Made by a program: the position numbers and the translations under genes | Assembly: GCF_002939885.1 (NCBI RefSeq) | Contig: NZ_MDED01000011.1 | Coordinates: forward strand, 1 to 64,000 | Source of the DNA: Xanthomonas cucurbitae | Lineage (GTDB): Bacteria; Pseudomonadota; Gammaproteobacteria; Xanthomonadales; Xanthomonadaceae | Reading direction: 5' to 3' | Length of the DNA stretch: 64,000 bases | The notes under the pieces: model-generated | What the model was told of the DNA's origin: nothing | Databases searched by the model: none | What the model saw: only the letters and a program-made list of their open reading frames with translations | In this document: piece after piece, positions 7,321 through 15,775 of the stretch | Layout: every line of letters starts with the position of its first letter | Numbering within the stretch: position 1 is the first letter of the stretch

Positions 7321-9663
7321 TCACGCAAACGACGGTGGCAGATCCTGCTTGTCTGCGCCGAAGGCCAGGTTCGGCTTGGACCCCATCGTGAATTCCAGTG
7401 TGCCGCCGGCGGCCAGGTCGGCGTGGCGCAGCCAGGCGCGGTTGAGCGGTTTGCCGTTGAACCGCAGCGACTGTACGTAGACGTTCTGTGCGCTGTTGTC
7501 CTTGGCCACGATGCGCAGCGTGCGGCCGGTGCCCACGTCCAGGGTGGCGCGCTCGAACAATGGGCTGCCAAGGATGTAGTTGCCGCTGACCGGGTCCACG
7601 GCATACAGGCCCAGCGCACTGAGCACGAACCAGGCACTCATCTGCCCGCAATCTTCATTGCCGGACAGCCCGTTGCGCGCGTCGTGGTATTGCTCGCGCA
7701 GCAGGCGGCGGACCATCGCCTGGGTCTTGTACGGCTGGCCGGCGTAGGCGAACAGGTAGGCGACGTGGTGGCTGGGTTCGTTGCCGTGCGCGTACTGGCC
7801 CACCATGCCATCGATGTCCGGCGGCGCATCAGCGGGGAGTTCGGAGCTGGTGGAAAACAGCTCGTCGAGCTTGGCGACAAAGCCATCGCGGCCGCCGTAC
7901 AAATCCATGTAGCCGTACAGATCGTGCTGGTTGAGAAAGGTGGCCTGCCAGGCATTGGATTCGGTGAAATCGCGCCATTGTTTGAGATGACCCATGCCGC
8001 GCGGGTCGAATGGTTTGGCCCAGCTGCCGTCCTGCAAACGTGCCTGCACAAAGCCGCTGTCGCGGTTGAATACGTTGCGGTAGTTGCGCGAGCGTGCGCG
8101 CAATGCGCGTGCGTCGTCGGTAGCGCCTGCGGCCTGCGCCAGATGTGCACAGGCCCAGTCGTCATACGCATATTCCAGGGTGCGGCTGACCGCTTCGTCC
8201 ACCTTGTCGGCGGGGATATAGCCGAGGCTGCGGTAATACGCCAGGCCATGGGTGGTGTCGTGCATGGCACGCTTGCGATAGGCGGGCCAGGCAGCCTTGT
8301 AGTCGATGCCGGTGAAGCCCTTGGCATGCGCTTCGGCCAATACCACCGCCGAGTGGTAGCCGATCATGCAGCCGGTTTCCACGCCCTGCAGCGGCCAGAT
8401 GCCCACGCCATCCGGACATTCGTTGGCGCCGCGTACCAGGCATTGCACCAGGTCGGGCACGCGTTCGGGTTGCACCAGGGTGAGCAGCGGATGCGCGGCG
8501 CGGTAGGTGTCCCACAGAGAATAGGTGCTGTAGTTGTTGTAGCCCTTGGGCGCGGTGTGGATCTGCAGGTCCATGCCGCGGTAGCGGTTGTCCACGTCGC
8601 TGAAGAGTGTGGGCGCCAGCAGGCTGTGATACAGGCCGGTGTAGAAGATGCGCCGTTGCGCCTCGTCGTCGCTGTCGATGCGGACGCGGCCCAGTTCCTT
8701 TTCCCAGGCGGCGACGGCGTGGGCGTGCACGCGTGCAAAGTCGAAGTCCGGTAGCTCGGCGTCGAGATTGGCCAGGGCATTGTCGGCGCTGACGGCCGAA
8801 ATGCCGACCTTGATGAGGAGCGGTGCGTCGGAGGCATCGGCGAAGTGCAGCGCGGCCTTGAGATGGGTGCCGTCGCGATGGCGCGTGCCGGCGGGCAGCG
8901 CCTGATCTTCGTCGTACAGCTGCACGCTGGCGAACGGCCGCGACAGCCGCATGGCAAAGTAGATGTAGCGCCCCTTGGCCCATTGATGGACGCGGCGGCC
9001 GCCGGTCAGGGTCTGCGCATCCACCACGCGCAGCTGCGCGTCGCTCACGCGGGTGGGAATCTCCGGCTTGTCCTGCATGCCGTGGCACAGGTCCAGCAAC
9101 ACATGCGCCGGCTTGCCCTTGGGAAAGTGGTAACGGTGCAGGCCGGCGCGCGCGGTGGCGGTGAGTTCGGCGTGCACGCCGCTGTCCTTCAGGCGCACGC
9201 GGTAGTAACCGGGCGAGGCGGCTTCGTCGCTGTGATCGAAGCGCGAGCGGTAGCCGGCGTCGGGGTTGTCCAGTGGGCCGGGCACCAGCTTGACCTCGCC
9301 GGTGGCCGGCACCAGCAGGAAATCCAGCATGTCGCCGATGCCGGTGCCGGACAGGTGCGTGTGCGAAAAGCCCATGATCGAGCCATCGGATTCGTGATAC
9401 CCCGAACACGAATCCCACACCGCGTTATAGGTGTCCGGGCTCAGCTGCACCATGCCGAACGGCAGCGTGGCGCCGGGAAAGGTGTGACCATGACCACCAG
9501 TGCCGATGAATACATCCACATGCCGGGTGAGATCGGCACGCGTGCGCGCGTCGGCAGGCAGCGCGTAGTTGCCGGCGCGCGCGCGCGCCAGGCCTGGCAG
9601 GCCCATGCTGCCAAATAGTGCTGCGGCGATGGCGCCTTGGAGAAAACCGCGTCGTGTTGCCAT
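7321..9663 (-). CDS. nixK: GH92 alpha-mannosidase NixK
   Basis: A 780-residue GH92 exo-alpha-mannosidase. The N-terminus MATRRGFLQGAIAAALFG carries a twin-arginine motif before a hydrophobic stretch ending ARARA, so it is probably folded before Tat export to the periplasm. GH92 landmarks are VFIGTGGHGHTFPGATLPFGMVQ, GYHESDGSIMGFSHTHLSG, YSLWDTYRAAHP, and HGNEPSHHVAYLFAYAG near residue 615, and GNEDCGQMSAWFVLSALG. The family is Ca-dependent and inverting. In X. campestris NixK removes the alpha-1,3-mannose of plant N-glycans and must act before the xylosidase NixI; the orthology here is by family and gene order. The start at 9663 was chosen for the Tat signal; an upstream start at 9708 lacks support. 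Confidence 0.93.
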   Translation of the reverse strand: MATRRGFLQGAIAAALFGSMGLPGLARARAGNYALPADARTRADLTRHVDVFIGTGGHGHTFPGATLPFGMVQLSPDTYNAVWDSCSGYHESDGSIMGFSHTHLSGTGIGDMLDFLLVPATGEVKLVPGPLDNPDAGYRSRFDHSDEAASPGYYRVRLKDSGVHAELTATARAGLHRYHFPKGKPAHVLLDLCHGMQDKPEIPTRVSDAQLRVVDAQTLTGGRRVHQWAKGRYIYFAMRLSRPFASVQLYDEDQALPAGTRHRDGTHLKAALHFADASDAPLLIKVGISAVSADNALANLDAELPDFDFARVHAHAVAAWEKELGRVRIDSDDEAQRRIFYTGLYHSLLAPTLFSDVDNRYRGMDLQIHTAPKGYNNYSTYSLWDTYRAAHPLLTLVQPERVPDLVQCLVRGANECPDGVGIWPLQGVETGCMIGYHSAVVLAEAHAKGFTGIDYKAAWPAYRKRAMHDTTHGLAYYRSLGYIPADKVDEAVSRTLEYAYDDWACAHLAQAAGATDDARALRARSRNYRNVFNRDSGFVQARLQDGSWAKPFDPRGMGHLKQWRDFTESNAWQATFLNQHDLYGYMDLYGGRDGFVAKLDELFSTSSELPADAPPDIDGMVGQYAHGNEPSHHVAYLFAYAGQPYKTQAMVRRLLREQYHDARNGLSGNEDCGQMSAWFVLSALGLYAVDPVSGNYILGSPLFERATLDVGTGRTLRIVAKDNSAQNVYVQSLRFNGKPLNRAWLRHADLAAGGTLEFTMGSKPNLAFGADKQDLPPSFA

Positions 9664-9701
9664 GTGTGTGGTCTCGAAATTCACGGGCCGATGCCGGGGC
9701 A

Positions 9702-9745
9702 CCCTCATCCGCCCTTCGGGCCCCTTCTCCCGGCGGGAGAAGGGG
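9702..9745. repeat. Xanthomonas intergenic palindromic repeat
   Basis: CCTCATCCGCCCTTCGGG is followed by CCTTCTCCCGGCGGGAGAAGG (palindrome at 9724-9743). It is the same element type as at 7034, 24228 and 47950, here as a single copy upstream of the GH92 gene on its strand. Confidence 0.85.
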
Positions 9746-9770
9746 AGCGGACACTCTCATGGTGAAACGC

Positions 9771-10031
9771 TCACCATTCCTTCTTTGTACTGGGTTTGAA
9801 TTCGCCACGACGGAAGCAACGGTCCGCAAACGCTTGCTGCTTCTGCTTGTCATCGATCCTTGCAACGCTCTCGGACTTGCAGTTCTCATCGTTGACTTCG
9901 AGCTCGGCCTGGGCGGCCGGTTGTTGTACGCGTCTCTCGTCACAGCCGACCAGCGAGGTTGCCAGCAGAGTTAGCAAGACTGGGACGAATGCGTCATTTC
10001 TGTTTGCTGGGAGAGTTTTCTTGATATGCAC
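9771..10031 (-). CDS. Small lipoprotein resembling entry-exclusion protein TrbK
   Basis: An 86-residue product with a signal sequence and lipobox LLATSLVGC (Cys about residue 30). The short mature part has NDENCKSESVARIDDKQKQQAFADRC and ends RRGEFKPSTKKEW. Two cysteines in the mature part and the ending FKPSxKKxW match TrbK-type entry-exclusion lipoproteins of conjugative plasmids, as I recall the family. No other conjugation gene is nearby, so it is an orphan, either a remnant or a repurposed envelope lipoprotein. It lies in the gap between the GH125 and GH92 genes, in the same direction, and is not expected to take part in glycan breakdown. Confidence 0.55.
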   Translation of the reverse strand: MHIKKTLPANRNDAFVPVLLTLLATSLVGCDERRVQQPAAQAELEVNDENCKSESVARIDDKQKQQAFADRCFRRGEFKPSTKKEW

Positions 10032-10340
10032 CTGTAGTTTCCTTCACCCTTCCGAGCTGAATCGCAGAAGAACAGCGCGAATGAATCGAGATGATTGCTG
10101 GTCACTGGGGCCAGACATAACCGGAGTTGTCCTTGCCGAGCCCTGAACCGGTATCCACCGTCTTGCTGTCATGAAAGACACAGGATCGACCAACACGGGT
10201 GACTGGCTGTAGACCATCTCCGTGCAATGCCGGTTCACAAAGCCTGAGCTTCCGGAAGCCGTTTTTACATGACCCTGGCCATGTCGAACACGATCAATTG
10301 CGGTGTCGCTCCGTCTAGGATGTAAATCGAACTCCCCCGA
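10032..10340. other. Intergenic stretch without a recognisable gene
   Basis: I see no gene here. A palindrome GCTTCCGGAAGC followed by GTTTTT lies at 10248-10266 and looks like a plus-strand terminator, but no plus-strand gene precedes it. The stretch may carry the promoter of the small lipoprotein gene. Confidence 0.4.
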
Positions 10341-11801
10341 TCAGCGATTGCGCAGCAGCTGGGGTTTGCGTTGATGCAGGTCGATGATGAGTTCGCCGAA
10401 CAAGGTATTGGCCCAGGCGAACCAGTCGCGGGTGAAGGTGCTCGGGGTGTCCTTGTCGAACGCTTCGTGCATGAAGCCGGTGCCGGCATGCGTGGTTTTC
10501 AGCCACTGCAGGCATTGGCGCAGCTGTGTGTCGTCGTCGCTGACCAATGCGTACTGGATGATGGACATCGGCCAGATGGTGCCCATGCCGCTGTGCGGGC
10601 TGCCGACGCCTTCTGCGGCGGTGCCGCGCGAGAAATACGGGTTGCGCTCACTCCAGGCCAGCTGGCGGGTGCGCAGGAACACCGGGTCGGCACGGTCGCA
10701 GCAGCCCAGGTAGGCCAGGCTGAGCAGGCCGGGTGCGTTGGCATCGTCGATAAACAACTGATTGCCGAAGCCGTCCACTTCGAAGGCCCAATACGCCTGG
10801 CCGTCGCTGTCGCGCAGTTGCCCGAACTGGCGGGTGGCAGTTTCCACTTCATCGGCAAGGGCGGTGCAGTCGGCGGCGAAGGCGGCGTCGCGATGCAATG
10901 CCGTGCTCATCGCGGCCAATTGCCGTAGCGAGGTCACCGCGAACAGGTTGGCCGGCACGAACAGCGGGAACACGCAGGCATCGTCGGAGGGGCGGAACAT
11001 CGAATGGATCATGCCATTGGGCTTGGTCGGCTGGCCGTAGCCTTCCAGCACCAGGGTTTCGGTGGCCAGCGGTGAGGGGCGCTGGAACACGTACGGGCCG
11101 CGGTTGTCCTTGCGCTGTTGCTCGCGGAAGGTGCGCACCACCACGTGCATCGCTTCGCGCCAGTCATCGTCGAACGGTGCGGTATCGCCAGTGGCGCGCC
11201 AGTATTCGTGCGCGATGCGGATCGGGTAGCACAGCGAGTCGATCTCCCACTTGCGCTCGCCCACGCCGGGTTTCATCTCGGTGATGTCGTTGAGCGACCA
11301 TTTCAGGCGCTGGGTCTGGCCATCGGGCAGGAACGCGTTGGCGTACGGATCGAGTTTGATGCACGCGGCCTGGCGCTGGATCAGGCCATGGAACATGCGG
11401 CGCAGGGCCGGGTCGCGCTTGGCCAGCGGCACGTAGGGGTGCACCTGCGCGGAGGAATCGCGCAGCCACATCGCGTGGATGTCGCCGGTGATGACGAAGG
11501 TGTCCGGCTTGCCGTTGCGGGTGCCGGTTTCCACCGTGGTGTCCAGCGTGTTGGGGTAGCAGTTCTCGAACAGCCAGGCCAGTTCCGGGTCGGCGATGCG
11601 CGCCTTGATCTGCGCAATCTGCTGTTCCACCGCAGTGCTGACGAAGCGGCGCTGCGCCTTGGGCGGGCGCTTGCTGGCGAAGCCGCCGACGGCACGGGTG
11701 CCGGGGGCGGACGCTGCCGCGAAGGCGGGCAGGGCGCTGGCGAGCAGGCTGGCGCCCGCGCCGGCACCGAGCAGCTGAAGGATGTCGCGACGGGTGTGCA
11801 T
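10341..11801 (-). CDS. nixJ: GH125 exo-alpha-1,6-mannosidase NixJ
   Basis: A 486-residue GH125 enzyme. The start MHTRRDILQLLGAGAGASLLAS has a twin-arginine-like motif and hydrophobic core, so Tat export is likely. GH125 landmarks are ENCYPNTLDTTVE, VITGDIHAMWLRDSSAQVHPY (acid residue region near 110), FLPDGQTQRLKWSLNDITEMKPGVGERKWEIDSL in pieces between 185 and 220, and GTGFMHEAFDKD (general base Glu region) close to the C-terminus. In X. campestris NixJ removes the alpha-1,6-mannose after NixK and NixI have acted. The start at 11801 is set by the signal peptide. The next gene upstream is the GH4 gene of the guest block, 271 bases away, rather than the GH3 xylosidase expected from the nix gene order. 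Confidence 0.93.
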   Translation of the reverse strand: MHTRRDILQLLGAGAGASLLASALPAFAAASAPGTRAVGGFASKRPPKAQRRFVSTAVEQQIAQIKARIADPELAWLFENCYPNTLDTTVETGTRNGKPDTFVITGDIHAMWLRDSSAQVHPYVPLAKRDPALRRMFHGLIQRQAACIKLDPYANAFLPDGQTQRLKWSLNDITEMKPGVGERKWEIDSLCYPIRIAHEYWRATGDTAPFDDDWREAMHVVVRTFREQQRKDNRGPYVFQRPSPLATETLVLEGYGQPTKPNGMIHSMFRPSDDACVFPLFVPANLFAVTSLRQLAAMSTALHRDAAFAADCTALADEVETATRQFGQLRDSDGQAYWAFEVDGFGNQLFIDDANAPGLLSLAYLGCCDRADPVFLRTRQLAWSERNPYFSRGTAAEGVGSPHSGMGTIWPMSIIQYALVSDDDTQLRQCLQWLKTTHAGTGFMHEAFDKDTPSTFTRDWFAWANTLFGELIIDLHQRKPQLLRNR

Positions 11802-12072
11802 GACCTCAAGACTCCGTGGGTTCACTTGGCAATCGCACGCGTGGAGGTCGGCGCCAGACGCCACGGGAGCGCGCATGCGGCGATGAGACCTATGCATGAC
11901 CAATTCCCGATGACCATACAACGTGTGCGCCGCAGATGCATAGTGCGCCTGCACAATCCGCCGCCGTATGCACCCCTCGCCGTTGCCATGGCGGGCGGGC
12001 GGATCCACGGCCCGTGCAGGTCGGCGTGGTTGCCGATGCTGCCGCCAGGCCTGACGGTGCCCGACCAACCCT

Positions 12073-13500
12073 TCAACCCACCGCCTGTGCGCGCCACCGT
12101 GCCGGCCAGGCGCACTGGCCGTCTTCGTCGTGCGCCTGCCCGAACAAGGCCTCCAGCAGGCGCCGCGACGCGCTCCACTCGCCAATCGCCGGGTGGATCA
12201 GCATGGCCTTGCAGGCGTCCAGATGGCGGCCGCTCAGGGCCGCTTCGATGGCGGCGTGCTCGTAGGCCTTGAAGGTGCGCACCAGACCCTGCACGGCGGC
12301 GGGCAGCGGGGCGGCGGGAATCGGTACGATGCGGTCGCGGTCGATGTCGGCGGCAATTTCCACGATGTCGTCGTCGGCCAGCTCGGCCATCGCGCCGTGG
12401 TTGCGCACGTTGACCACGTGCCGGCCGGGGCGGGCGCCGGTCAGCGCGCTCATCACATCGACCGCGATGCGGTGGTAGCCGGTGCTGGCGCGGAACGGGT
12501 CCGGTTGCGGCGCCAGATCCGGTGCGAACGCCGAGCCTGCTTCTGCCTCCAGCTTCATGTAGGAGCCAGAGCGCTGCGCGAGGTAGGCGGCGTAGGTCTG
12601 CACGGCGCCGTGGGTATCGCCGGCATGCAAGTGGCCGTGCAAGGCGTCCATCAGGTTGCGGTTGAGTCGCTCGATCTCGGCGCCACGGCTGGCGCCACTG
12701 GCACGCTGGTTGTCCAGCGCACGGCGGCGTTCGTAGATGAAGTACAGGTATTCGGTGGGGATCAGCCGCAGCGCCCGCAGCATGTCGAAGTCGAACAGCT
12801 GCGCCAGGTAGAGCTGGCGCAGGATGGCATCGTCGGCGAGCACGCGGTCCAGGATGTCCTCGCCGCGCAGGCGCACCGCGCGGATCCAGCCCAGGTGGTT
12901 GAGGCCGATGTACTCGCATTCCACATCGGCGGCCGGCTCGCCCAGCGCACGTGCGATGTTGTGGAACAACTCCACCGGCGTGTCGCAGATGCCCACCACG
13001 CGGGCACGGGTATGCGCGCTGATCGCCTGGGTAATCAGGCCGGCCGGGTTGGTGAAGCTGACCAGCCAGGCCTCCGGGCTCAGGCGCTCGACCAGGCGCG
13101 CCTGGTCGATGGCCACCGGCACTGTCCGCAAGGCCTTGGCCACGCCGCCGGGCCCGGTGGTTTCCTGGCCGGAATAGCCGTGCGCGATGATGGTCTGTTC
13201 GTCGGCCGCGCGCTGCGCAATGCCGCCGACACGGATGCTGTTGAGCACGAAGTGCGCGCCTTCGATCGCCGCTTCCAGCGAGGGGGCCGCATGCACCTGC
13301 AGCGCGCCACCGGCTTCGGCCACGATGGCGCGGCCCATCGCCACCATCAGCGCCAGGCGTTCCTGGTCCGGGTCGTACAGCACGATCTCGCGCGCGCCCA
13401 GCGCCTCGGCGGCCTCGTTGACGCCGTAGACCACCAACGGGGTGCGGACGCCGCCGCCGCCGATCAGGGTGATCTTGCGATTATCGATAGAACTGCTCAT
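12073..13500 (-). CDS. GH4 NAD-dependent 6-phospho-glycosidase-like enzyme
   Basis: A 475-residue GH4 enzyme with no signal peptide, hence cytoplasmic. Residues 9-20 ([12 protein letters not shown]) form the NAD-binding glycine loop. [10 protein letters not shown] (Cys about 172) and IGLNHLGW (His about 202) are the GH4 metal-ligand motifs, followed by the usual helical C-terminal half. GH4 enzymes use NAD and Mn to cleave by transient oxidation at C3 of the glycone. The Cys-Asp-x-Pro and GLNHLxW pattern points to the 6-phospho-beta-glucosidase subgroup rather than MelA-type galactosidases. No PTS is nearby; the substrate is more likely made by the PfkB-type kinase whose stop codon overlaps this start (ATGA, 13500-13497). 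It is last in the five-gene block. Substrate unknown. Confidence 0.85.
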   Translation of the reverse strand: MSSSIDNRKITLIGGGGVRTPLVVYGVNEAAEALGAREIVLYDPDQERLALMVAMGRAIVAEAGGALQVHAAPSLEAAIEGAHFVLNSIRVGGIAQRAADEQTIIAHGYSGQETTGPGGVAKALRTVPVAIDQARLVERLSPEAWLVSFTNPAGLITQAISAHTRARVVGICDTPVELFHNIARALGEPAADVECEYIGLNHLGWIRAVRLRGEDILDRVLADDAILRQLYLAQLFDFDMLRALRLIPTEYLYFIYERRRALDNQRASGASRGAEIERLNRNLMDALHGHLHAGDTHGAVQTYAAYLAQRSGSYMKLEAEAGSAFAPDLAPQPDPFRASTGYHRIAVDVMSALTGARPGRHVVNVRNHGAMAELADDDIVEIAADIDRDRIVPIPAAPLPAAVQGLVRTFKAYEHAAIEAALSGRHLDACKAMLIHPAIGEWSASRRLLEALFGQAHDEDGQCAWPARWRAQAVG

Positions 13501-14429
13501 GACACGTCCTCGGTTGGGGGAGATAGCAGGAAAAGACCGTCCAGCGCGCCGAGCGCGCTGCAACATGCCGCACCGGCGCGGCAGGCCTGCTGCACGCAAG
13601 CATCCAGCGGCTGGCCGTGCCGCCATGCGGCGATGAAACCGGCATCGAAGGCATCGCCGGCGCCGGTGGTGTCGCGCACCTGCACCGGCGTTGCGGCGAT
13701 GCGGCGTGCGCCGGTGTCGTCGATGCACATCGCGCCTGCGGCACCGAGCTTGATGACGCAGCGGCGCAGGCCCAGCGCATGTGCCCATTCCAGGCAGGCC
13801 TGCGGACCATCGCCGCAGCCCATCCGTGCGGCTTCGGTCTGGTTGGGCAGAAACCAGCTCACCGCGCGGCAGGTGGCGTGGTTGGCAGGGTCGGCCAGCC
13901 AGGCGGGGTTGAACCCCACGTCCAGCGAGGTGGTGCAGCCGGCGCGTTCCAGTCGGGGTAACAGCACCTCGGCCAGCGCGGCCGGCAGCGGCATCGCAAA
14001 GTGCACATGCGCGGCCGTCGATAGCGCGGCGATCAGCTCTTCGCGCAGCAGCATGCTGCCCAATTCCGCATTCGCACCGGCATAGGTGAAGAACGAGCGG
14101 TCCTCGTGCAGCGACACGCTGGTGGTCACGCCGGTGTCGGCGGGCGAGTCGATCAAGCCATCGGCCGCGATGCCGAACTCACCCAGCCGCTGCGCGAACA
14201 CCGCGCGATCGGGCGCGCCGATTGCGCCGATCGCGCGCACCTTGCAGCCCAGCCGTGCCAGTGCGCAGGCCGTGATGAGGGTGCCGCCGCCCAGCTCTCG
14301 CCGGTAGTGCTGGGCGAAGGCTTCTTCGCCCGGCGCCGGCCAGCGCTGGAAACCGCTGAAGATATGGTCCAGATAGACCTCGCCCACCACCACGATCTGC
14401 GCTGCGCTCAGCGTGCCTGAAACGGCCAT
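13497..14429 (-). CDS. PfkB-family sugar kinase
   Basis: A 310-residue ribokinase/PfkB-fold kinase. VVVGEVYLDHIFSGFQRWPAPGEE and ELGGGTLITACALARLG form the N-terminal signature, and VRDTTGAGDAFDAGF (about residue 256) is the C-terminal PfkB signature with the catalytic Asp in GAGD. WFLPNQTEAARMG lies in the middle of the fold. It is cytoplasmic. It overlaps the permease upstream by 22 bases and its stop overlaps the GH4 start, so the three should be made in fixed ratio. From the context I infer phosphorylation of an imported glycoside or glyco-amino acid to give the 6-phospho form that GH4 needs. FrlD of E. coli (fructoselysine 6-kinase) is a PfkB enzyme in a comparable gene arrangement. A simple monosaccharide kinase remains possible. 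Confidence 0.88.
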   Translation of the reverse strand: MAVSGTLSAAQIVVVGEVYLDHIFSGFQRWPAPGEEAFAQHYRRELGGGTLITACALARLGCKVRAIGAIGAPDRAVFAQRLGEFGIAADGLIDSPADTGVTTSVSLHEDRSFFTYAGANAELGSMLLREELIAALSTAAHVHFAMPLPAALAEVLLPRLERAGCTTSLDVGFNPAWLADPANHATCRAVSWFLPNQTEAARMGCGDGPQACLEWAHALGLRRCVIKLGAAGAMCIDDTGARRIAATPVQVRDTTGAGDAFDAGFIAAWRHGQPLDACVQQACRAGAACCSALGALDGLFLLSPPTEDVS

Positions 14430-15775
14430 GCGCGCTCCCTCCGTGCCTGGATCAGGTACACCCCGCTCCCCAGCGCCAGCGCCAGCACCGCCGCCAGCAG
14501 GCGTCGTCCCGGGCTGGTGGCGAGCAGGGACAGCCAACCGGCCACGCTGACCAGCAGCGGCCATGGATACAGCGGCATCGAGAACGCCCGCCGCCGGCGC
14601 CTGCGCCGCAGCAGCACCACCGCCAGGCATTGCGCCAGGAACTGGAACAGGATCTGGACGATCATCAAACTGGCGATCAGGTCGTCCAGCGACAGCAGGC
14701 AGGCCAGCATCGAACTGGCACCGACGAATAGCAACGACACGGTGGGAAAGCCCCCACGCGGATGCAGCCGCGCGAATATGCCGAAGAACTGTCCGGCTGC
14801 GGCGGCTGCATACGGCACCCGCGAATACCCCAGCAACACCACCAGCGCCGAGCCCCACGCCGCCAGCGCGATCAATGCCACCGCCAGGGTGCCGCCGGCC
14901 GGGCCGTAGATGGTCTGCATGAAGTCGGCCATGACCGCTTTCGAGTGCGCCGCCTGCTGCCACGGCAACACGCCGAGCAAGGTGATGTTGAGGCCCAGGT
15001 ACAGCAGCGCCACGATCGGGATGGACAGCAGCACCGCGCGCGGAATGGTGCGGCGTGGCTTGCGGATTTCGCCACCGAGCATGCACACATTGTTGTAGCC
15101 GCCGTAGTCGTAGACCGCGATCAAGGCCACCGCACCGAAGCCCAGCCAGAATCCCTGCGCCGATGCCGGACGCGTCTGCAGGAAGGCCGAGGCGATGCCG
15201 GCATCGAAGTGCAGCACGCCGCTGCCGATGATCCACACGCAGGCGCCGACCACCACCGCGCTGACCAACAGCGACAGCAGCTGCACCGAGCGCACCCGGC
15301 GATACAGCAGCAGCGTATTGAACGCGCACACCGCCATCGCCATGGCGGTGAGCTGGACGTGGCTCTGTTCCGGCAACACGAACGCCAGGTACTGCACGCA
15401 CCCCACCGCCGCCGACGCCACCGACAAGGGCGCGGTCAACAGCGTCTGCCACAGGTAGAGAAAGCCGAACAGGCGCCCCCAGCGCTCGCGCCCGTACGCA
15501 TCGCGCAGGTAGTGATAAGGCCCGCCGGAACGCGGAATCGCCGCGCCCAGTTCCGCCCACACAAGCCCATCGCAAAAGCACAGCACCGCGCCGGCCACCC
15601 AGCCGATCAACACCGCCGGCCCGGCCAGTGCCGACAACGCCAGTGGAATGGTGATGAACGGGCCGATGCCGATCATGTTGAGCAGATTGGCCGACAGCGC
15701 GCCCCAAAAACCGAGCGTGCGGGGCGGTGCCTGGTCGCAGCCAGATGCTGGCGACGCGGCAGGCGCGGTCAGCAT
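14408..15775 (-). CDS. APC-superfamily inner-membrane permease
   Basis: A 455-residue, 12-helix transporter of the amino acid-polyamine-organocation superfamily. The family start LLNMIGIGPFITIPLAL (helix 1) is followed by GWVAGAVLCFCDGLVWAELGAAIPRSGGPYHYLRDAYG, the conserved APC helix 2-3 region, and YDYGGYNNVCMLGGEIRKPRRTIPRA in the middle. Start at 15775 was chosen because the ATG overlaps the GH35 stop (ATGCTGA), giving coupling; upstream sequence is arginine-rich and unlike the family. APC proteins import amino acids and derivatives, not sugars, so its place between a beta-galactosidase and a sugar kinase is odd. FrlA, the fructoselysine importer, is an APC protein in a comparable operon. 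I infer import of a glycosylated amino acid or amine. Confidence 0.9.
   Translation of the reverse strand: MLTAPAASPASGCDQAPPRTLGFWGALSANLLNMIGIGPFITIPLALSALAGPAVLIGWVAGAVLCFCDGLVWAELGAAIPRSGGPYHYLRDAYGRERWGRLFGFLYLWQTLLTAPLSVASAAVGCVQYLAFVLPEQSHVQLTAMAMAVCAFNTLLLYRRVRSVQLLSLLVSAVVVGACVWIIGSGVLHFDAGIASAFLQTRPASAQGFWLGFGAVALIAVYDYGGYNNVCMLGGEIRKPRRTIPRAVLLSIPIVALLYLGLNITLLGVLPWQQAAHSKAVMADFMQTIYGPAGGTLAVALIALAAWGSALVVLLGYSRVPYAAAAAGQFFGIFARLHPRGGFPTVSLLFVGASSMLACLLSLDDLIASLMIVQILFQFLAQCLAVVLLRRRRRRRAFSMPLYPWPLLVSVAGWLSLLATSPGRRLLAAVLALALGSGVYLIQARRERAWPFQAR

Noticed and set aside
10248-10266. Plus-strand terminator GCTTCCGGAAGC with GTTTTT
   Set aside because: No plus-strand gene lies upstream, so it is probably a chance palindrome; noted only in the intergenic entry.
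12073-13500. GH4 as part of a PTS-linked beta-glucoside pathway
   Set aside because: No PTS component is in the block or nearby; the linked kinase and APC permease suggest another source of the phosphorylated substrate.
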